Notes under the pieces: model-generated
Databases searched by the model: none
Seen by the model: only the letters and a program-made list of their open reading frames with translations
Told to the model about the DNA's origin: nothing
Made by a program: the position numbers and the translations under genes
Origin: Thermoactinospora rubra
GTDB taxonomy: Bacteria > Actinomycetota > Actinomycetes > Streptosporangiales > Streptosporangiaceae
DNA length: 64,000 bases
Direction of reading: 5' to 3'
Assembly (NCBI RefSeq): GCF_002093975.1
Contig: NZ_KZ084324.1
Coordinates: 191,606 to 255,605, forward strand
In this document: positions 8,692-18,874 of the stretch, piece by piece
Position numbering within the stretch: position 1 is the stretch's first letter
Layout of the letters: every line of letters starts with the position of its first letter

Positions 8692-8735
8692 AGCGTGCCC
8701 GGCATTCGCCCCCGTGGTGCCGGGCACGCTCCTTT
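8692..8735 (+). terminator. strong intrinsic terminator, perhaps ending a small RNA
   Basis: AGCGTGCCCGGCA (8692-8704) and its exact complement TGCCGGGCACGCT (8718-8730) make a 13-bp perfect stem with a C-rich loop, followed by CCTTTTC. It can terminate the VanW transcript. Upstream, about 8640-8690 contains two further complementary pairs (TCGGGC/GCCCGA and GGTCCG/CGGACC), and CTACTAT near 8624-8630 looks like a -10 element, so a separate short RNA ending here is possible. Confidence 0.7.
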
Positions 8736-8746
8736 TCTGGCGCGTT

Positions 8747-9073
8747 TCAGGTGCGCGGGCTGTACATGATGACCGCCACGCCGAGCAGGCAGAGGAGCGC
8801 GCCGATCACGTCCCAGCGATCGGGGCGGAAGCCGTCCACGACGACGCCCCACAGCAGGGAACCGGCCACGAAGACCCCGCCGTAGGCGGCCAGGATGCGG
8901 CCGAAGTGGGGGTCGGGCTGGAAGGTGGCCACGAAACCGTAGGCGCCCAGGGCCAGGACGCCGCCGGCGGTCCACAGCGCTCCCCGCCCCTCCCGCCACC
9001 CCTGCCAGACCAGCCAGGCGCCGCCGATCTCGGCGAGGGCGGCCACGGCGAACAACACGACGGAGCGCAGCAC
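8747..9073 (-). CDS. YnfA-family (UPF0060) small membrane protein
   Basis: A 108-residue protein with four hydrophobic segments that match YnfA/UPF0060 proteins closely in length and motifs: [39 protein letters not shown] and a final segment [11 protein letters not shown]. The family belongs to the small-multidrug-resistance-like fold; an export function has been proposed but substrates are not firmly established. The GTG at 9073 gives the usual family length; a longer reading to 9133 adds an unrelated polar extension and is unlikely. Confidence 0.85.
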   Translation of the reverse strand: MLRSVVLFAVAALAEIGGAWLVWQGWREGRGALWTAGGVLALGAYGFVATFQPDPHFGRILAAYGGVFVAGSLLWGVVVDGFRPDRWDVIGALLCLLGVAVIMYSPRT

Positions 9074-9211
9074 GGTCACCCGTGAACTATCGCATGGCGT
9101 CTTCGTCTGTCGGAGTGCTGTGCCGTACGGCAAGGCGGGACGCTTGATCGTCTTCGCGGCGACGGCTCGCTAAGGTGAGGCGTTCGATCCCCTTCGCCCC
9201 CGGGAAGTGTC

Positions 9212-10022
9212 GTGCTCGGTCGCCATCGTTTGGGCGTTCCCGCCCTGCTCATCACGAGCGTGTACCTCGTCTCGCTGGTCGTCGCCGCCGTGATCGCGCC
9301 GATCACTGGTGAACTCACCGTGTTGTGGCGCTTGGCGCTGTTCACGGAGGTGACCGAAGGCATCGCGGTGACGTGGCCGAACGCGCTCGTCCCGGTCCTG
9401 GCCGGGCTGCCGTGGGCCTGGGCGCTGTGGCAGTGCCTGCGCGGGCCGCTGACGGGGCCGCCGCCCGACCTGGGCCGGAGGGTACGGCGGCTGCGGGTCG
9501 GGCTGTACGCCGCGGCGGCGTCCTGGCTGTTCTACGCCTTCCTCCCGTCCTGGCCCTGGTGGGTGTGGGTGCTCGACGCCGTGCTGATGTGGGCGGTCGT
9601 GCTGCTGTTCCAGCCGGTGCTGACGCGCGACAGGAAACTGGACGATCAGATGGGGGCTGGGGTACGGCGGTGCCGCCATCCTCGAGGTGCTCGACGTCCT
9701 GGACGTGCCCCTGCCCGACGAACTGGGCCTGATCTGCGGACTGGCCGCCCTGATCTGGACGGCGCTCGTCCTGCGGGCCCAGTGGCGGGACGACCGCTGG
9801 CAGCGGGCCACCGTTGGGTACGGCATCGCCTCCGTGGTAGTGCCGTTGCCTCTCGCTCTGGTGACGCCGCTGCTCGCAAGCATGGGAGACGTCTACGGAC
9901 ACGCCGTTGCGGCCAACAACGCCCTGATGATGATCTGGCTCGCCCGCTCCGCCCACGACCTCGCCGACCCGCACCGCCAACCGGCTCCGCCTTCGCCCCT
10001 CGTAGCGGAGCCGCAGGGCTGA
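9212..10022 (+). pseudogene. hypothetical membrane protein with an internal frame change
   Basis: The GTG at 9212 (after GGGAAG) opens a frame encoding several hydrophobic segments up to VLTRDRKLDDQM near 9652. The frame then degenerates into Arg/Pro-rich shadow sequence, while from about 9654 a different frame reads YGGAAILEVLDVLDVPLP and continues with clear membrane segments to the TGA at 10022. Joined, the two halves make one protein of about 270 residues. The switch falls in the G-runs at 9652-9662, so this is either a real disruption or a base-count error in the sequence. I do not recognise the family. Confidence 0.55.
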
Positions 10023-10259
10023 ACGCGCAGCCGTGTTGACGTCGGCGAGCGTCGGAGGAGCACCCGAATGCGCCGGGAGTGCGTCACGCCCAGGTCACCT
10101 TCGCCAGGGCCGCGGTCGACGTATCGCATGAGGCTTCGTCTCTCGACGTGCTGGGCCGTACGGCAAGCCTCTGGCCGGTGATCGCACGTTCTGCGAGATC
10201 GTCGCCGGGCGCCTGCCGTTCCATCGTGTCCTGGAGGGACAGGAGGGTAAGATCTCTGT

Positions 10260-10448
10260 ATGGCGATCGAGCGAGTCGTCACCCGCCGGGGCCTGCATGA
10301 TCGGGATTCCACTCGCGCATGGTGGCTGAGTCAGCCACCGGCAGCTCGGATTGCCCACGTCCAAGAACTCAGGGCTGAATACTATGGGTGGAGCGATGGA
10401 GCTGGACCCCGACTTCAGCGAGTTTATCGCATTGTGCGTCGCACGTGA
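10260..10448 (+). CDS. small partner protein of a nucleotidyltransferase module
   Basis: A 62-residue protein with a good ribosome-binding site (AGGAGGG at 10241-10247). The pattern WWLSQPPAARIAHVQELR followed by EYYGW and PRLQRVYRIVRR resembles the short companion proteins found directly upstream of MNT-type nucleotidyltransferase genes; I recognise the pairing rather than a named family. It probably acts as the partner or antitoxin-like member. Its last 53 nt overlap the nucleotidyltransferase start in another frame. Codon use is less GC-biased than in the neighbours. Confidence 0.6.
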   Translation: MAIERVVTRRGLHDRDSTRAWWLSQPPAARIAHVQELRAEYYGWSDGAGPRLQRVYRIVRRT

Positions 10449-10851
10449 TGTGCGTTTTTTGATCGTGGGTGGCTATGCCCTGGCCGCACATGGGCATCCG
10501 CGCTTTACCAAAGATCTCGATATCTGGGTTTGGGTCGATCCGGGCAACGCAGATCGGCTCGTGGCCGCTCTGGAGGAGTTCGGGTTTGCCTCACTCGGCC
10601 TCCAGCCCGCTGACTTCCTTCAGCAAGGTGTGGTGGTCCAGCTCGGATACCCGCCGAAGCGAATCGACATCTTGACCTCTGTGGATGGGGTGGAATTCGA
10701 GTCGTGCTGGCCGCGCCGAGTAGAAGTCAGTATCAGTGGTCAGCCTGTCCCCTTCATCTCCGTCGATGACATCATCGCGAACAAGCGCGCGTCTGGACGG
10801 CCGCAGGATCTCGCCGACATCGCGGCCTTGGAGAGTCGAGAGGGAGCCTGA
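10396..10851 (+). CDS. MNT-type nucleotidyltransferase
   Basis: A 151-residue nucleotidyltransferase-fold protein: VGGYALAAHGHPRFTKDLDIWV contains the G-G-(x)n-D-x-D metal site, with further conserved parts IDILTSVDGVEF and ISVDDIIANKRASGRPQDLADI. Such minimal nucleotidyltransferases are commonly toxin-like or accessory partners in two-gene modules. Start chosen at the ATG opening MELDPDFSEF, the usual beginning in this family; an in-frame ATG at 10384 is an alternative. The gene overlaps its small upstream partner by 53 nt. Its lower GC content and T-rich stretches suggest recent transfer. Confidence 0.8.
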   Translation: MELDPDFSEFIALCVARDVRFLIVGGYALAAHGHPRFTKDLDIWVWVDPGNADRLVAALEEFGFASLGLQPADFLQQGVVVQLGYPPKRIDILTSVDGVEFESCWPRRVEVSISGQPVPFISVDDIIANKRASGRPQDLADIAALESREGA

Positions 10852-11023
10852 CCCTCCCATGAGAGGCGTGGAGTGAGCCGCCGGCCCCGCCCGAGGCTGT
10901 AGCGACGTGCGGCCGGGGCCGGGAGGGCGGTCACCGCGAACGCGGCGGCCGGCCCGGCGAGGAGGCGGACTCTTGTCGCGGTCGATGTCTTCGATCGGAC
11001 GACGATCCGGGTGGTGTGGTCGG

Positions 11024-11092
11024 AGCAACCGGTTGTGCTGCCGCGAATACCGAAAAATCTCGATTCGTGTCCCTCCAGCCCCACCGGTTGCT
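11024..11092 (+). promoter_or_regulatory. separated inverted repeat AGCAACCGGT / ACCGGTTGCT before the sigma-factor gene
   Basis: AGCAACCGGT at 11024-11033 is mirrored by ACCGGTTGCT at 11083-11092; the left copy also holds the 10-bp palindrome CAACCGGTTG (11026-11035). The pair brackets an AT-richer segment just upstream of the sigma-factor ATG at 11108, so it may mark an autoregulated promoter. The rest of the 10852-11107 gap shows nothing I can interpret. Confidence 0.35.
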
Positions 11093-11107
11093 ACGCTCTG
11101 GCGCTCG

Positions 11108-11628
11108 ATGGCTCATGACCGAGCCGCCCAGGAGGAGTTCCGGCTCTTCTTCGAGCGGCACCACCGCGAGATGTCGCGCCTGGCCTACCTGCTCACCGGC
11201 GACCACGACCTGGCCGACGACCTCGCCGCAGACGCCTTCACGGCCGCATGGAGCCGGTGGGACCGGGTGCGGGCCTGCCCGAGCGCCCAGGCGTACGTGC
11301 GCGGCATCGTCGTCAACCTGGTCAGCAACCGGTTGCGGAAAGTCATCCGTGAGCGGGCCAAGCTGCTCAAGCTGGAGGTCGCCGACCGCGCCCACGACCC
11401 CGACGTCCCGGCGGTCGTCGACGTTCGCAGCGCGCTGCGCCGCCTCCCGGTGCGCAAGCGCGCCTGCGTGGTCCTGCGGTACGCCTTCGACCTGTCGGAG
11501 GAGGAGACCGCGGCGGCCCTGGGCATCTCGGTCGGCACCGTGAAGAGCCAGACCTCCAAGGCGTCGGCCGAGCTGGCGGCTATGCTCCGGTCCCTGCGGA
11601 GGGAACCGGTGGCCGAAGGGAGGCGCCG

Positions 11629-11632
<4 letters not shown>
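11108..11632 (+). CDS. SigE-type RNA polymerase sigma factor
   Basis: A 174-residue sigma-70-family factor with only regions 2 and 4. Region 2 covers FFERHHREMSRLAYLLTG and DLADDLAADAFTAAWSRWDR; region 4 is LSEEETAAALGISVGTVKSQ near the C-terminus. It resembles the SigE/ECF group common in actinomycetes. The ATG at 11108 starts just before region 2; earlier in-frame codons are shadow sequence. It overlaps the next gene (membrane partner) by 4 nt and is followed by a GH6 cellulase, suggesting a regulator-sensor-target arrangement. Confidence 0.88.
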
Positions 11633-13829
<2,197 letters not shown>

Positions 13830-13833
13830 CTCC

Positions 13834-13876
13834 CGCAGGTACGGCGGGGCGTCCTGCCCGCCCCGCCGTACCTGCG
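13834..13876 (+). terminator. perfect 17-bp hairpin after the GH6 gene
   Basis: The arms 13834-13850 and 13860-13876 are exact complements (core GGTACGGCGGGGC / GCCCCGCCGTACC) with a 9-nt loop, starting 5 nt after the cellulase stop codon. There is no T-run, as is common for GC-rich actinomycete terminators. Confidence 0.75.
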
Positions 13877-13976
13877 GCGCTCGATGCCCGCGGGCTCGCT
13901 GGAGACGGGTAGAAGTCCGGCGTAGGGTGCAGAAAGGACTGTGGATCAAGGACGAGCCTCCCGGGAGATGGCCGAG

Positions 13977-15092
13977 ATGCGCACTTCACCCCCGTTCCGA
14001 GCCGACCACGTAGGCAGCCTGCTCCGTCCCCAGCGCCTCCTCCAGGCACGCGAGGACCACGCGGCCGGGAAGATCACCTCCGACCGGCTCCGCGAGGTCG
14101 AGGACGAGGCGATCCGCGAGGTCGTGCGCCGTCAGGAGGAGCTGGGCCTGCAGTCGGCCACCGACGGCGAGTTCCGCCGCGCGGCCTGGCACATGGACTT
14201 CATCTACCGGCTGGGCGGCATCGACCCCGCCCGCGACGAGCGCATCAAGGTGCGGTTCGTCAACGAGAAGGGCGAGATCGAGTTCGCGCCCGCCGCGCTG
14301 CGCGTGCACGACCGGATCCGGCTGGAGCAGCCGATCTTCGCCGACCACTTCGCCTTCCTCCGCGACACGGTCACCACCGCGACGCCGAAGCTCACCATCC
14401 CGTCGCCCAGCATGGTCCACTACCGCGGCGGCCCCGCCTCCATCGACCCGGCGGTGTACCCGGACGTGGAGGAGTTCTGGGCCGACCTGAGCGCCGCCTA
14501 CGCCGAGCAGGTCCGCCGGATCGCCGAGCTGGGCTGCACCTACCTGCAGTTCGACGACACGAGCCTGGCCTACCTGAACGACCCGGCGCAGCGCGCGGAG
14601 ATCGCCGCCCGCGGGGAGGACGCCGAGCACCTGCACCTGCGGTACATCAAGCAGATCAACGCCGCCCTCGCCGGCAAGCCGGAGGGCCTGACGGTCACCA
14701 CGCACATGTGCCGCGGCAACTTCCGGTCCTCGTGGGCGGCCTCGGGCGGCTACGACTTCGTGGCCGAGGCGCTGTTCAACGAGCTGGCCGTGGACGGGTT
14801 CTTCCTGGAGTACGACGACGAGCGCTCCGGCGGCTTCGAGCCGCTGCGGTTCGTGCCGCCGGGCAAGACGGTGGTGCTGGGCCTGGTGACCACCAAGCGC
14901 GGGCGGCTGGAGTCGAAGGACACGCTCAAGCGCCGGATCGAGGAGGCGGCCAAGTTCGTCGACGGCGACCAGCTGTGCCTGTCGCCGCAGTGCGGCTTCT
15001 CCTCCACGGTGGAGGGCAACCTGCTGACCCACGACGAGCAGTTCGCCAAGCTGGCATTGATCGTCGAGACCGCGCGAGAGGTCTGGGGCTAG
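13977..15092 (+). CDS. MetE C-terminal-like (YxjG/YxjH-type) methyltransferase
   Basis: A 371-residue protein of the cobalamin-independent methionine-synthase C-terminal family, about half the length of full MetE. Zinc-site segments are visible: THMCRGNFRSSW (His and Cys) and LSPQCGFSS (Cys), plus FFLEYDDERSG. The start FRADHVGSLLRP is the family hallmark. Without the MetE N-terminal folate domain it probably uses a different methyl donor or methylates a related thiol; YxjG-type proteins are often annotated simply as methionine-synthase-like. ATG at 13977 has GGGAG 9 nt upstream; ATG at 13968 is also possible. Confidence 0.85.
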   Translation: MRTSPPFRADHVGSLLRPQRLLQAREDHAAGKITSDRLREVEDEAIREVVRRQEELGLQSATDGEFRRAAWHMDFIYRLGGIDPARDERIKVRFVNEKGEIEFAPAALRVHDRIRLEQPIFADHFAFLRDTVTTATPKLTIPSPSMVHYRGGPASIDPAVYPDVEEFWADLSAAYAEQVRRIAELGCTYLQFDDTSLAYLNDPAQRAEIAARGEDAEHLHLRYIKQINAALAGKPEGLTVTTHMCRGNFRSSWAASGGYDFVAEALFNELAVDGFFLEYDDERSGGFEPLRFVPPGKTVVLGLVTTKRGRLESKDTLKRRIEEAAKFVDGDQLCLSPQCGFSSTVEGNLLTHDEQFAKLALIVETAREVWG

Positions 15093-15113
15093 AGACCGGG
15101 TTTCGGAGCCGGA

Positions 15114-16472
15114 TCACGAACCGGGTGGCGTCGGCCGGCGCCGTACAGCCGCCAGCCGGACGATCAGCGGCGGCGCCAGGCCGCCCAGGGCGAGCGCCGC
15201 GACGAGCAGCGCGGTGGGCCGCCACGGCCACGCCGCCCCGGACAGCCGCAGGTGGGAGGAGGGGTACTCGGTGAACTTCGCGGTCGCCCGCGCCGTCGCC
15301 ACGTCGGCGTGCGCGGCGAGATCGCGCAGGACCGGGTCGAAGCTGAACTCCCCGCCGGCCTGGTCGCGGTGGGGCAGCTCGACGGGGATCCCCCGGCCGG
15401 CGGCCCACCGGGTCAGCGCCGGGTCGACCTGGGCCGCCGCCCGGGCTCCCGGGACGACGAACCGGTCCACCCGGTCGACGCCCTCCGCCGGTCGCGCGAG
15501 CAGCGTCACCCCGTGCCGGGTCGTCACCACCGGGCCGGACGCCAGCGGCACCGCCCGGGCGGCGAAGGAGGCGCCCGCGTACACCTCGAACGCCGCTGCC
15601 ACGTCGACCTCGCCCACGCCCTGCTGGAGCCCGACGCCGACGGTGGGGCCGAACCAGGGGAACGCGGCGTTCAACCCGTAGGCCAGGTCGCCGGGGGCGA
15701 GCCGCCGCTCGGCGATCGCGGTGGAACCGCTCACCGACCAGCCGGGGTAGGCCAGGTCCCGCCCCATCCGCTCCGCCTCCGCCGCCCCGGCCAGCCGTTC
15801 CACCAGGCGCAGCGCGCCGACCAGCCCGGAGGTCACCCCGGCCGTCGTGGTGACCGGGCCGTCCTCGACGTACCGTTCGCCCGCCACCCACCGGACCTGT
15901 GGATAGCCGCTCCGCAGCCCGTCGATGTTCGCCCAGAACGAGGTCGCCCGGCGGCCGTCGAGCACGCCGGTGGCCGCCACCAGCTCCGAGCCCGCGCACA
16001 CGCCGAGGACGCGGGCGCCCCTGGCGGCCTGGCGGGCGATCCACGCGCGCAGCGACGCCTCGCGCTCCCCGGTGGGGTCCACGACCGCCGGGACGACCAC
16101 CACGTCGGGCGGCGGCGCCTCGTCCAGCGCGTAGTCCGGCAGCAGGTGCGGCCCGCCCGACAGCGGCACCGGCTGCCGCCGCGCCGACACGGTGTGCACG
16201 GAGAACCGGTCGGACCGGGCGAAGACCTCATACGGCGCGAGCACGTCGGTGACGACCGACCCGGTGCTCCCGACGACGACCGCGACCACCGTCCGGCCCG
16301 GCCGCGTGGGCCGCGGCTCCGGCCATTGCCCAGCCGGTACGGCAGGCGCCACGGCGGCGTAGCTGTGCCCCATCGACACGGCGACGCCCGCGGCTCCGGC
16401 GCCTGCCGCGGCCAGCAGCGACAGCCCGGCTCCACAGCCGATCAGGACGAGGCGTTTGACGGCAGGCGGCAT
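15114..16472 (-). CDS. membrane-anchored DJ-1/PfpI (GATase1-like) protein
   Basis: A 452-residue protein with an N-terminal hydrophobic segment (about residues 8-30) and a C-terminal one (about 420-442). Between them lies a DJ-1/PfpI-type domain with a nucleophile-elbow Cys in VLGVCAGSELVAATGVLDG and the segment TTTAGVTSGLVGALRLVERL; a second, weaker part follows with a TEYPSSHLRLSG stretch. It resembles the ligand-binding half of GlxA-type AraC regulators but has no DNA-binding domain. It is immediately downstream of such a regulator on the same strand, so the two may act together. Function unknown. Confidence 0.7.
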   Translation of the reverse strand: MPPAVKRLVLIGCGAGLSLLAAAGAGAAGVAVSMGHSYAAVAPAVPAGQWPEPRPTRPGRTVVAVVVGSTGSVVTDVLAPYEVFARSDRFSVHTVSARRQPVPLSGGPHLLPDYALDEAPPPDVVVVPAVVDPTGEREASLRAWIARQAARGARVLGVCAGSELVAATGVLDGRRATSFWANIDGLRSGYPQVRWVAGERYVEDGPVTTTAGVTSGLVGALRLVERLAGAAEAERMGRDLAYPGWSVSGSTAIAERRLAPGDLAYGLNAAFPWFGPTVGVGLQQGVGEVDVAAAFEVYAGASFAARAVPLASGPVVTTRHGVTLLARPAEGVDRVDRFVVPGARAAAQVDPALTRWAAGRGIPVELPHRDQAGGEFSFDPVLRDLAAHADVATARATAKFTEYPSSHLRLSGAAWPWRPTALLVAALALGGLAPPLIVRLAAVRRRPTPPGS

Positions 16473-16505
16473 GGGACGACTCCCGAGGAGGGCAGGGGAC
16501 GGGGT

Positions 16506-17465
16506 TTAGTTCGAGCGGCGGCGCGTGGCCGAAGGCGGCATGCCGTACCGGGCCTTGAACAGCCGGCGGAAGTGGCGGCCGTCGTGGAAGCCGCACCGGG
16601 CGGCCACCGCCTCGACGGGCAGATCGGTCTCGGCCAGCAGCGTGGCGGCCCGCTCCAGGCGCAGGCGTTGCCGGTACTCCAGCGGCGTGATGCCGATCGT
16701 CTCGGTGAACGCCCGGCTCAGCCCGCGCGGCGACAGGTTGACCTGCGCGGCCAGCGACGCGAGCGTGTGGCGGGCGTCGAGGTGCTGGGCGAGGTGGTCC
16801 TGCACCCGGTGGACGGCGGCGTTGAGGTGCGACCGGTGCTCCAGGAAGGGGCTGATCTGCCTGCCCGACCCGCTGCGCCGCAGGTAGACGACCAGCTCGC
16901 GGGCGATGGCGGCGGCCGGCTCGGGCCCGTGGTCGCGTTCCACCAGCGACAGGGCCAGGTCGATGCCCGCCGAGATGCCCGCGCTGGTGCTGACCGGGCC
17001 GTCGTGGACGTAGAGCACGGCGTCCTGCACCCGGGCGGCCGGGTAGCGCTGCCGCATCGCCTCGACCAGCGACCAGTGCGTGGTGCATCGCCGCCCGTCG
17101 AGCAGCCCCGCCTCGCCCAGCGCCGCCGCGCCGCTGCACACCGCCGCCAGCCTGGCGCCCGCGCGGTGCGCGGCACGCAGCCACGCGATCACCTCGTCCG
17201 ACGCCAGGGGCTCGCCGGGGCCGGGCGGCCGCAGCCGCGGTCCCGGGATCAGCACCAGGTCGCCGCGCTCGACCTCCGGCAGCGGCTGGAGCCCCGCGAG
17301 CCGCAAGCCCTGCGCCGACGCCAGTTCGCCGGACTCTGCCACGTACCGCAGGCGGTAGTCCGCTCCCAGATGGGTCGCCGCGTCGAACACCTGGACCGGA
17401 CCGGACAGATCAAGCAGGTTGACGTCCGGCAGGACCAGCACCACGACTCGCCTTCCCGCTCGCAC
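16506..17465 (-). CDS. GlxA-type AraC-family regulator (DJ-1/PfpI plus HTH)
   Basis: A 319-residue regulator: N-terminal DJ-1/PfpI-like domain beginning VVVLVLPDVNLLDLSGPVQVF and containing the elbow LAAVCSGAAALGEAGLLDG; C-terminal AraC helix-turn-helix domain (LASLAAQVNLSPRGLSRAF, VEAVAARCGFHDGRHFRRLF). The amidotransferase-like domain in this family senses small molecules, usually without catalysis. The GTG at 17465 gives the usual GlxA N-terminus; a longer reading to 17522 is possible. It lies 33 nt upstream of the membrane DJ-1-like gene and probably forms an operon with it. Confidence 0.88.
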   Translation of the reverse strand: MRAGRRVVVLVLPDVNLLDLSGPVQVFDAATHLGADYRLRYVAESGELASAQGLRLAGLQPLPEVERGDLVLIPGPRLRPPGPGEPLASDEVIAWLRAAHRAGARLAAVCSGAAALGEAGLLDGRRCTTHWSLVEAMRQRYPAARVQDAVLYVHDGPVSTSAGISAGIDLALSLVERDHGPEPAAAIARELVVYLRRSGSGRQISPFLEHRSHLNAAVHRVQDHLAQHLDARHTLASLAAQVNLSPRGLSRAFTETIGITPLEYRQRLRLERAATLLAETDLPVEAVAARCGFHDGRHFRRLFKARYGMPPSATRRRSN

Positions 17466-17601
17466 GACGTCGATCGTAGGAACGCCGCTGACGGCGCCGC
17501 CAGGGCCGTCAGCGGCGGGCACCGGACGGATCCGGCACCATCACAAGGCCGGTGGGTCGCGCCGCTCCCCGTCGCGCCGCTACCCATGACTGGCGGTGCC
17601 G

Positions 17602-18012
17602 TCACCCGAGGCCGGTCAGCCGGCACAGCGCGGCGAAGCCGTCGTCGGTGCCGGGCCAGTGGCGGCGCACCGCCTCCAGCCCGGACCGCCGCACCACGGA
17701 CCTCAGCACCACCGTGACCACGATGACGTCGTCGGCATAGCCGAGCACCGGGATGAAGTCGGGCACCAGGTCGATCGGGACCGCCAGGTAGGCCAGCAGC
17801 AACGCCAGCCGGACCCGGACGCCCCCGGGCAGGTCGCGGTCGGCCGCCAGGCGCCGGACGAGCCGCAGCACGTCGGGCAGCAGCCGCAGCGCCTCACGCG
17901 GCAACCCGCCACGCGGCCGGAGGAATGCCAGCGCCGCAATGAGCACCAGCCACGCCACAGCCAGCGCGACCGCGACGCCGATGACTAGATCCCACGCCCA
18001 CGACCCGGTCAC
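17602..18012 (-). CDS. DUF1232 (YkvA-type) membrane protein
   Basis: A 136-residue protein with an N-terminal transmembrane segment (LVIGVAVALAVAWLVLIAAL) and a C-terminal DUF1232 domain with its invariant core YLAVPIDLVPDFIPVLGYADD. The family is widespread and its function is not known. Leftward gene; the 18-bp tandem repeat lies just upstream of it. Confidence 0.88.
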   Translation of the reverse strand: MTGSWAWDLVIGVAVALAVAWLVLIAALAFLRPRGGLPREALRLLPDVLRLVRRLAADRDLPGGVRVRLALLLAYLAVPIDLVPDFIPVLGYADDVIVVTVVLRSVVRRSGLEAVRRHWPGTDDGFAALCRLTGLG

Positions 18013-18040
18013 GGACGCCGCCCTGCCGCAAGCACCGCCC

Positions 18041-18112
18041 CGATCACATGCGCTGCCCCGATCACGAGCACGGCCCCGATCACGAGCACGGCCCCGATCA
18101 CGAGCGCTGCCC
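18041..18112. repeat. 18-bp tandem repeat, four copies
   Basis: The unit CGATCACGAGCACGGCCC is present at exact 18-nt spacing from 18041, 18059, 18077 and 18095. Copies 2 and 3 are identical; copies 1 and 4 end CGCTGCCC. It lies between two leftward genes and a degenerate fifth copy may follow. This could be a minisatellite or a set of regulatory sites. Confidence 0.85.
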
Positions 18113-18120
18113 TGCCATGA

Positions 18121-18309
18121 TCACAGCCCCGAGGGATCCCGCCCCACGCTGATCTCCTCGGCGATCCGCCGGATCTCCTCCACGGTGATCCCCGGCGCCG
18201 CGGGCAGCTGGTCGATCAAGGCGCGCATGACCGTGGGAACCGGCTGCCCCGCATAGCGTGCCGCGACCCCGTGAACCGCCAGGAACAGCGCCTGATCGCT
18301 GTCGTGCAT
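18121..18309 (-). CDS. small conserved-looking hypothetical protein
   Basis: A 62-residue acidic, mostly helical protein (MHDSDQALFLAVHGVAARYA, then PTVMRALIDQL and GITVEEIRRIAEEISVG). It has a plausible ATG start and codon use with high third-position GC. No family recognised and no signal or membrane segment. It lies between the 18-bp repeat and the MarR gene, all leftward. Confidence 0.55.
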   Translation of the reverse strand: MHDSDQALFLAVHGVAARYAGQPVPTVMRALIDQLPAAPGITVEEIRRIAEEISVGRDPSGL

Positions 18310-18376
18310 CTTCCCCCACCCCGTCGGTCGACTCTGCTGACGCAGGTACGGTACGGCCTGCCCCCGACAATCGCGG

Positions 18377-18835
18377 CTACGACTCTCCGTTTCCGTGGGC
18401 CCGGCGCACCGCCACGCAGATCTCGTCGAGGGCGCGCACCTGCTCGGGCGTCAGCGCGTCGAACAGGCTCCGCCGTACCTGCTCGACGTGGCCGGGGGCG
18501 GCCTCGGCCAGCGCGCGGAAGCCCTCGCCGGTCAGCACGGCCACGTTGCCGCGCCGGTCGGACGGGCACCGCTCGCGCCGGACCCACCCCCGCTCCTCCA
18601 GCCGCGCCACCGCGTGCGACAGGCGGCTCTGCGAGCTCTGCGCCCGGGAGGCCAGCTCGCTCATCCGCATGGAGCGTCCCGGCGCCTCCGAGAGCGCCAC
18701 CAAGATCATGTAGTAGGTGTGCGGCATCCCGGCGTCGCGCTGGAGCTGGCGGTCGAGCGCCTCGTCGATGAGCTGGGTGGCGGCCAGGAAGTTGCGCCAC
18801 GTGCGCTGCTCGTCGGCGGAGAGCCATCTCGTCAT
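18377..18835 (-). CDS. MarR-family transcriptional regulator
   Basis: A 152-residue winged-helix protein with the MarR core: MPHTYYMILVALSEAPGRSM, MSELASRAQSSQSRLSHAVA and RLEERGWVRRERCPSDRRGN (recognition helix and wing with the DxR motif). It is divergent from a vicinal-oxygen-chelate gene with only 39 nt between starts, the usual arrangement when a MarR protein controls a ring-cleavage or glyoxalase-type enzyme and itself. The ATG at 18835 opens MTRWLSADEQ. Confidence 0.9.
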   Translation of the reverse strand: MTRWLSADEQRTWRNFLAATQLIDEALDRQLQRDAGMPHTYYMILVALSEAPGRSMRMSELASRAQSSQSRLSHAVARLEERGWVRRERCPSDRRGNVAVLTGEGFRALAEAAPGHVEQVRRSLFDALTPEQVRALDEICVAVRRAHGNGES

Positions 18836-18874
18836 GATCACGATTTTACTTGAACTCTCATGTACTCTGGAAGC
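18836..18874. promoter_or_regulatory. divergent promoter/operator between MarR and VOC genes
   Basis: A 39-nt AT-richer intergenic stretch (contains ACTTGAACTCTCATGTACT) shared by the two divergent starts. It must contain at least part of both promoters, so the MarR operator is probably here; I see only a loose dyad (TTGA...TGTA) and cannot define the site. Confidence 0.45.

Noticed and set aside
15252..17717. 821-residue rightward open frame across the two DJ-1-type genes
   Set aside because: Low-complexity Arg/Gly/Pro translation, antisense to two well-supported genes.
18041..18112. Possible CRISPR array
   Set aside because: Repeats are only 18 bp with no spacers between them and no cas genes nearby; it is a simple tandem repeat.
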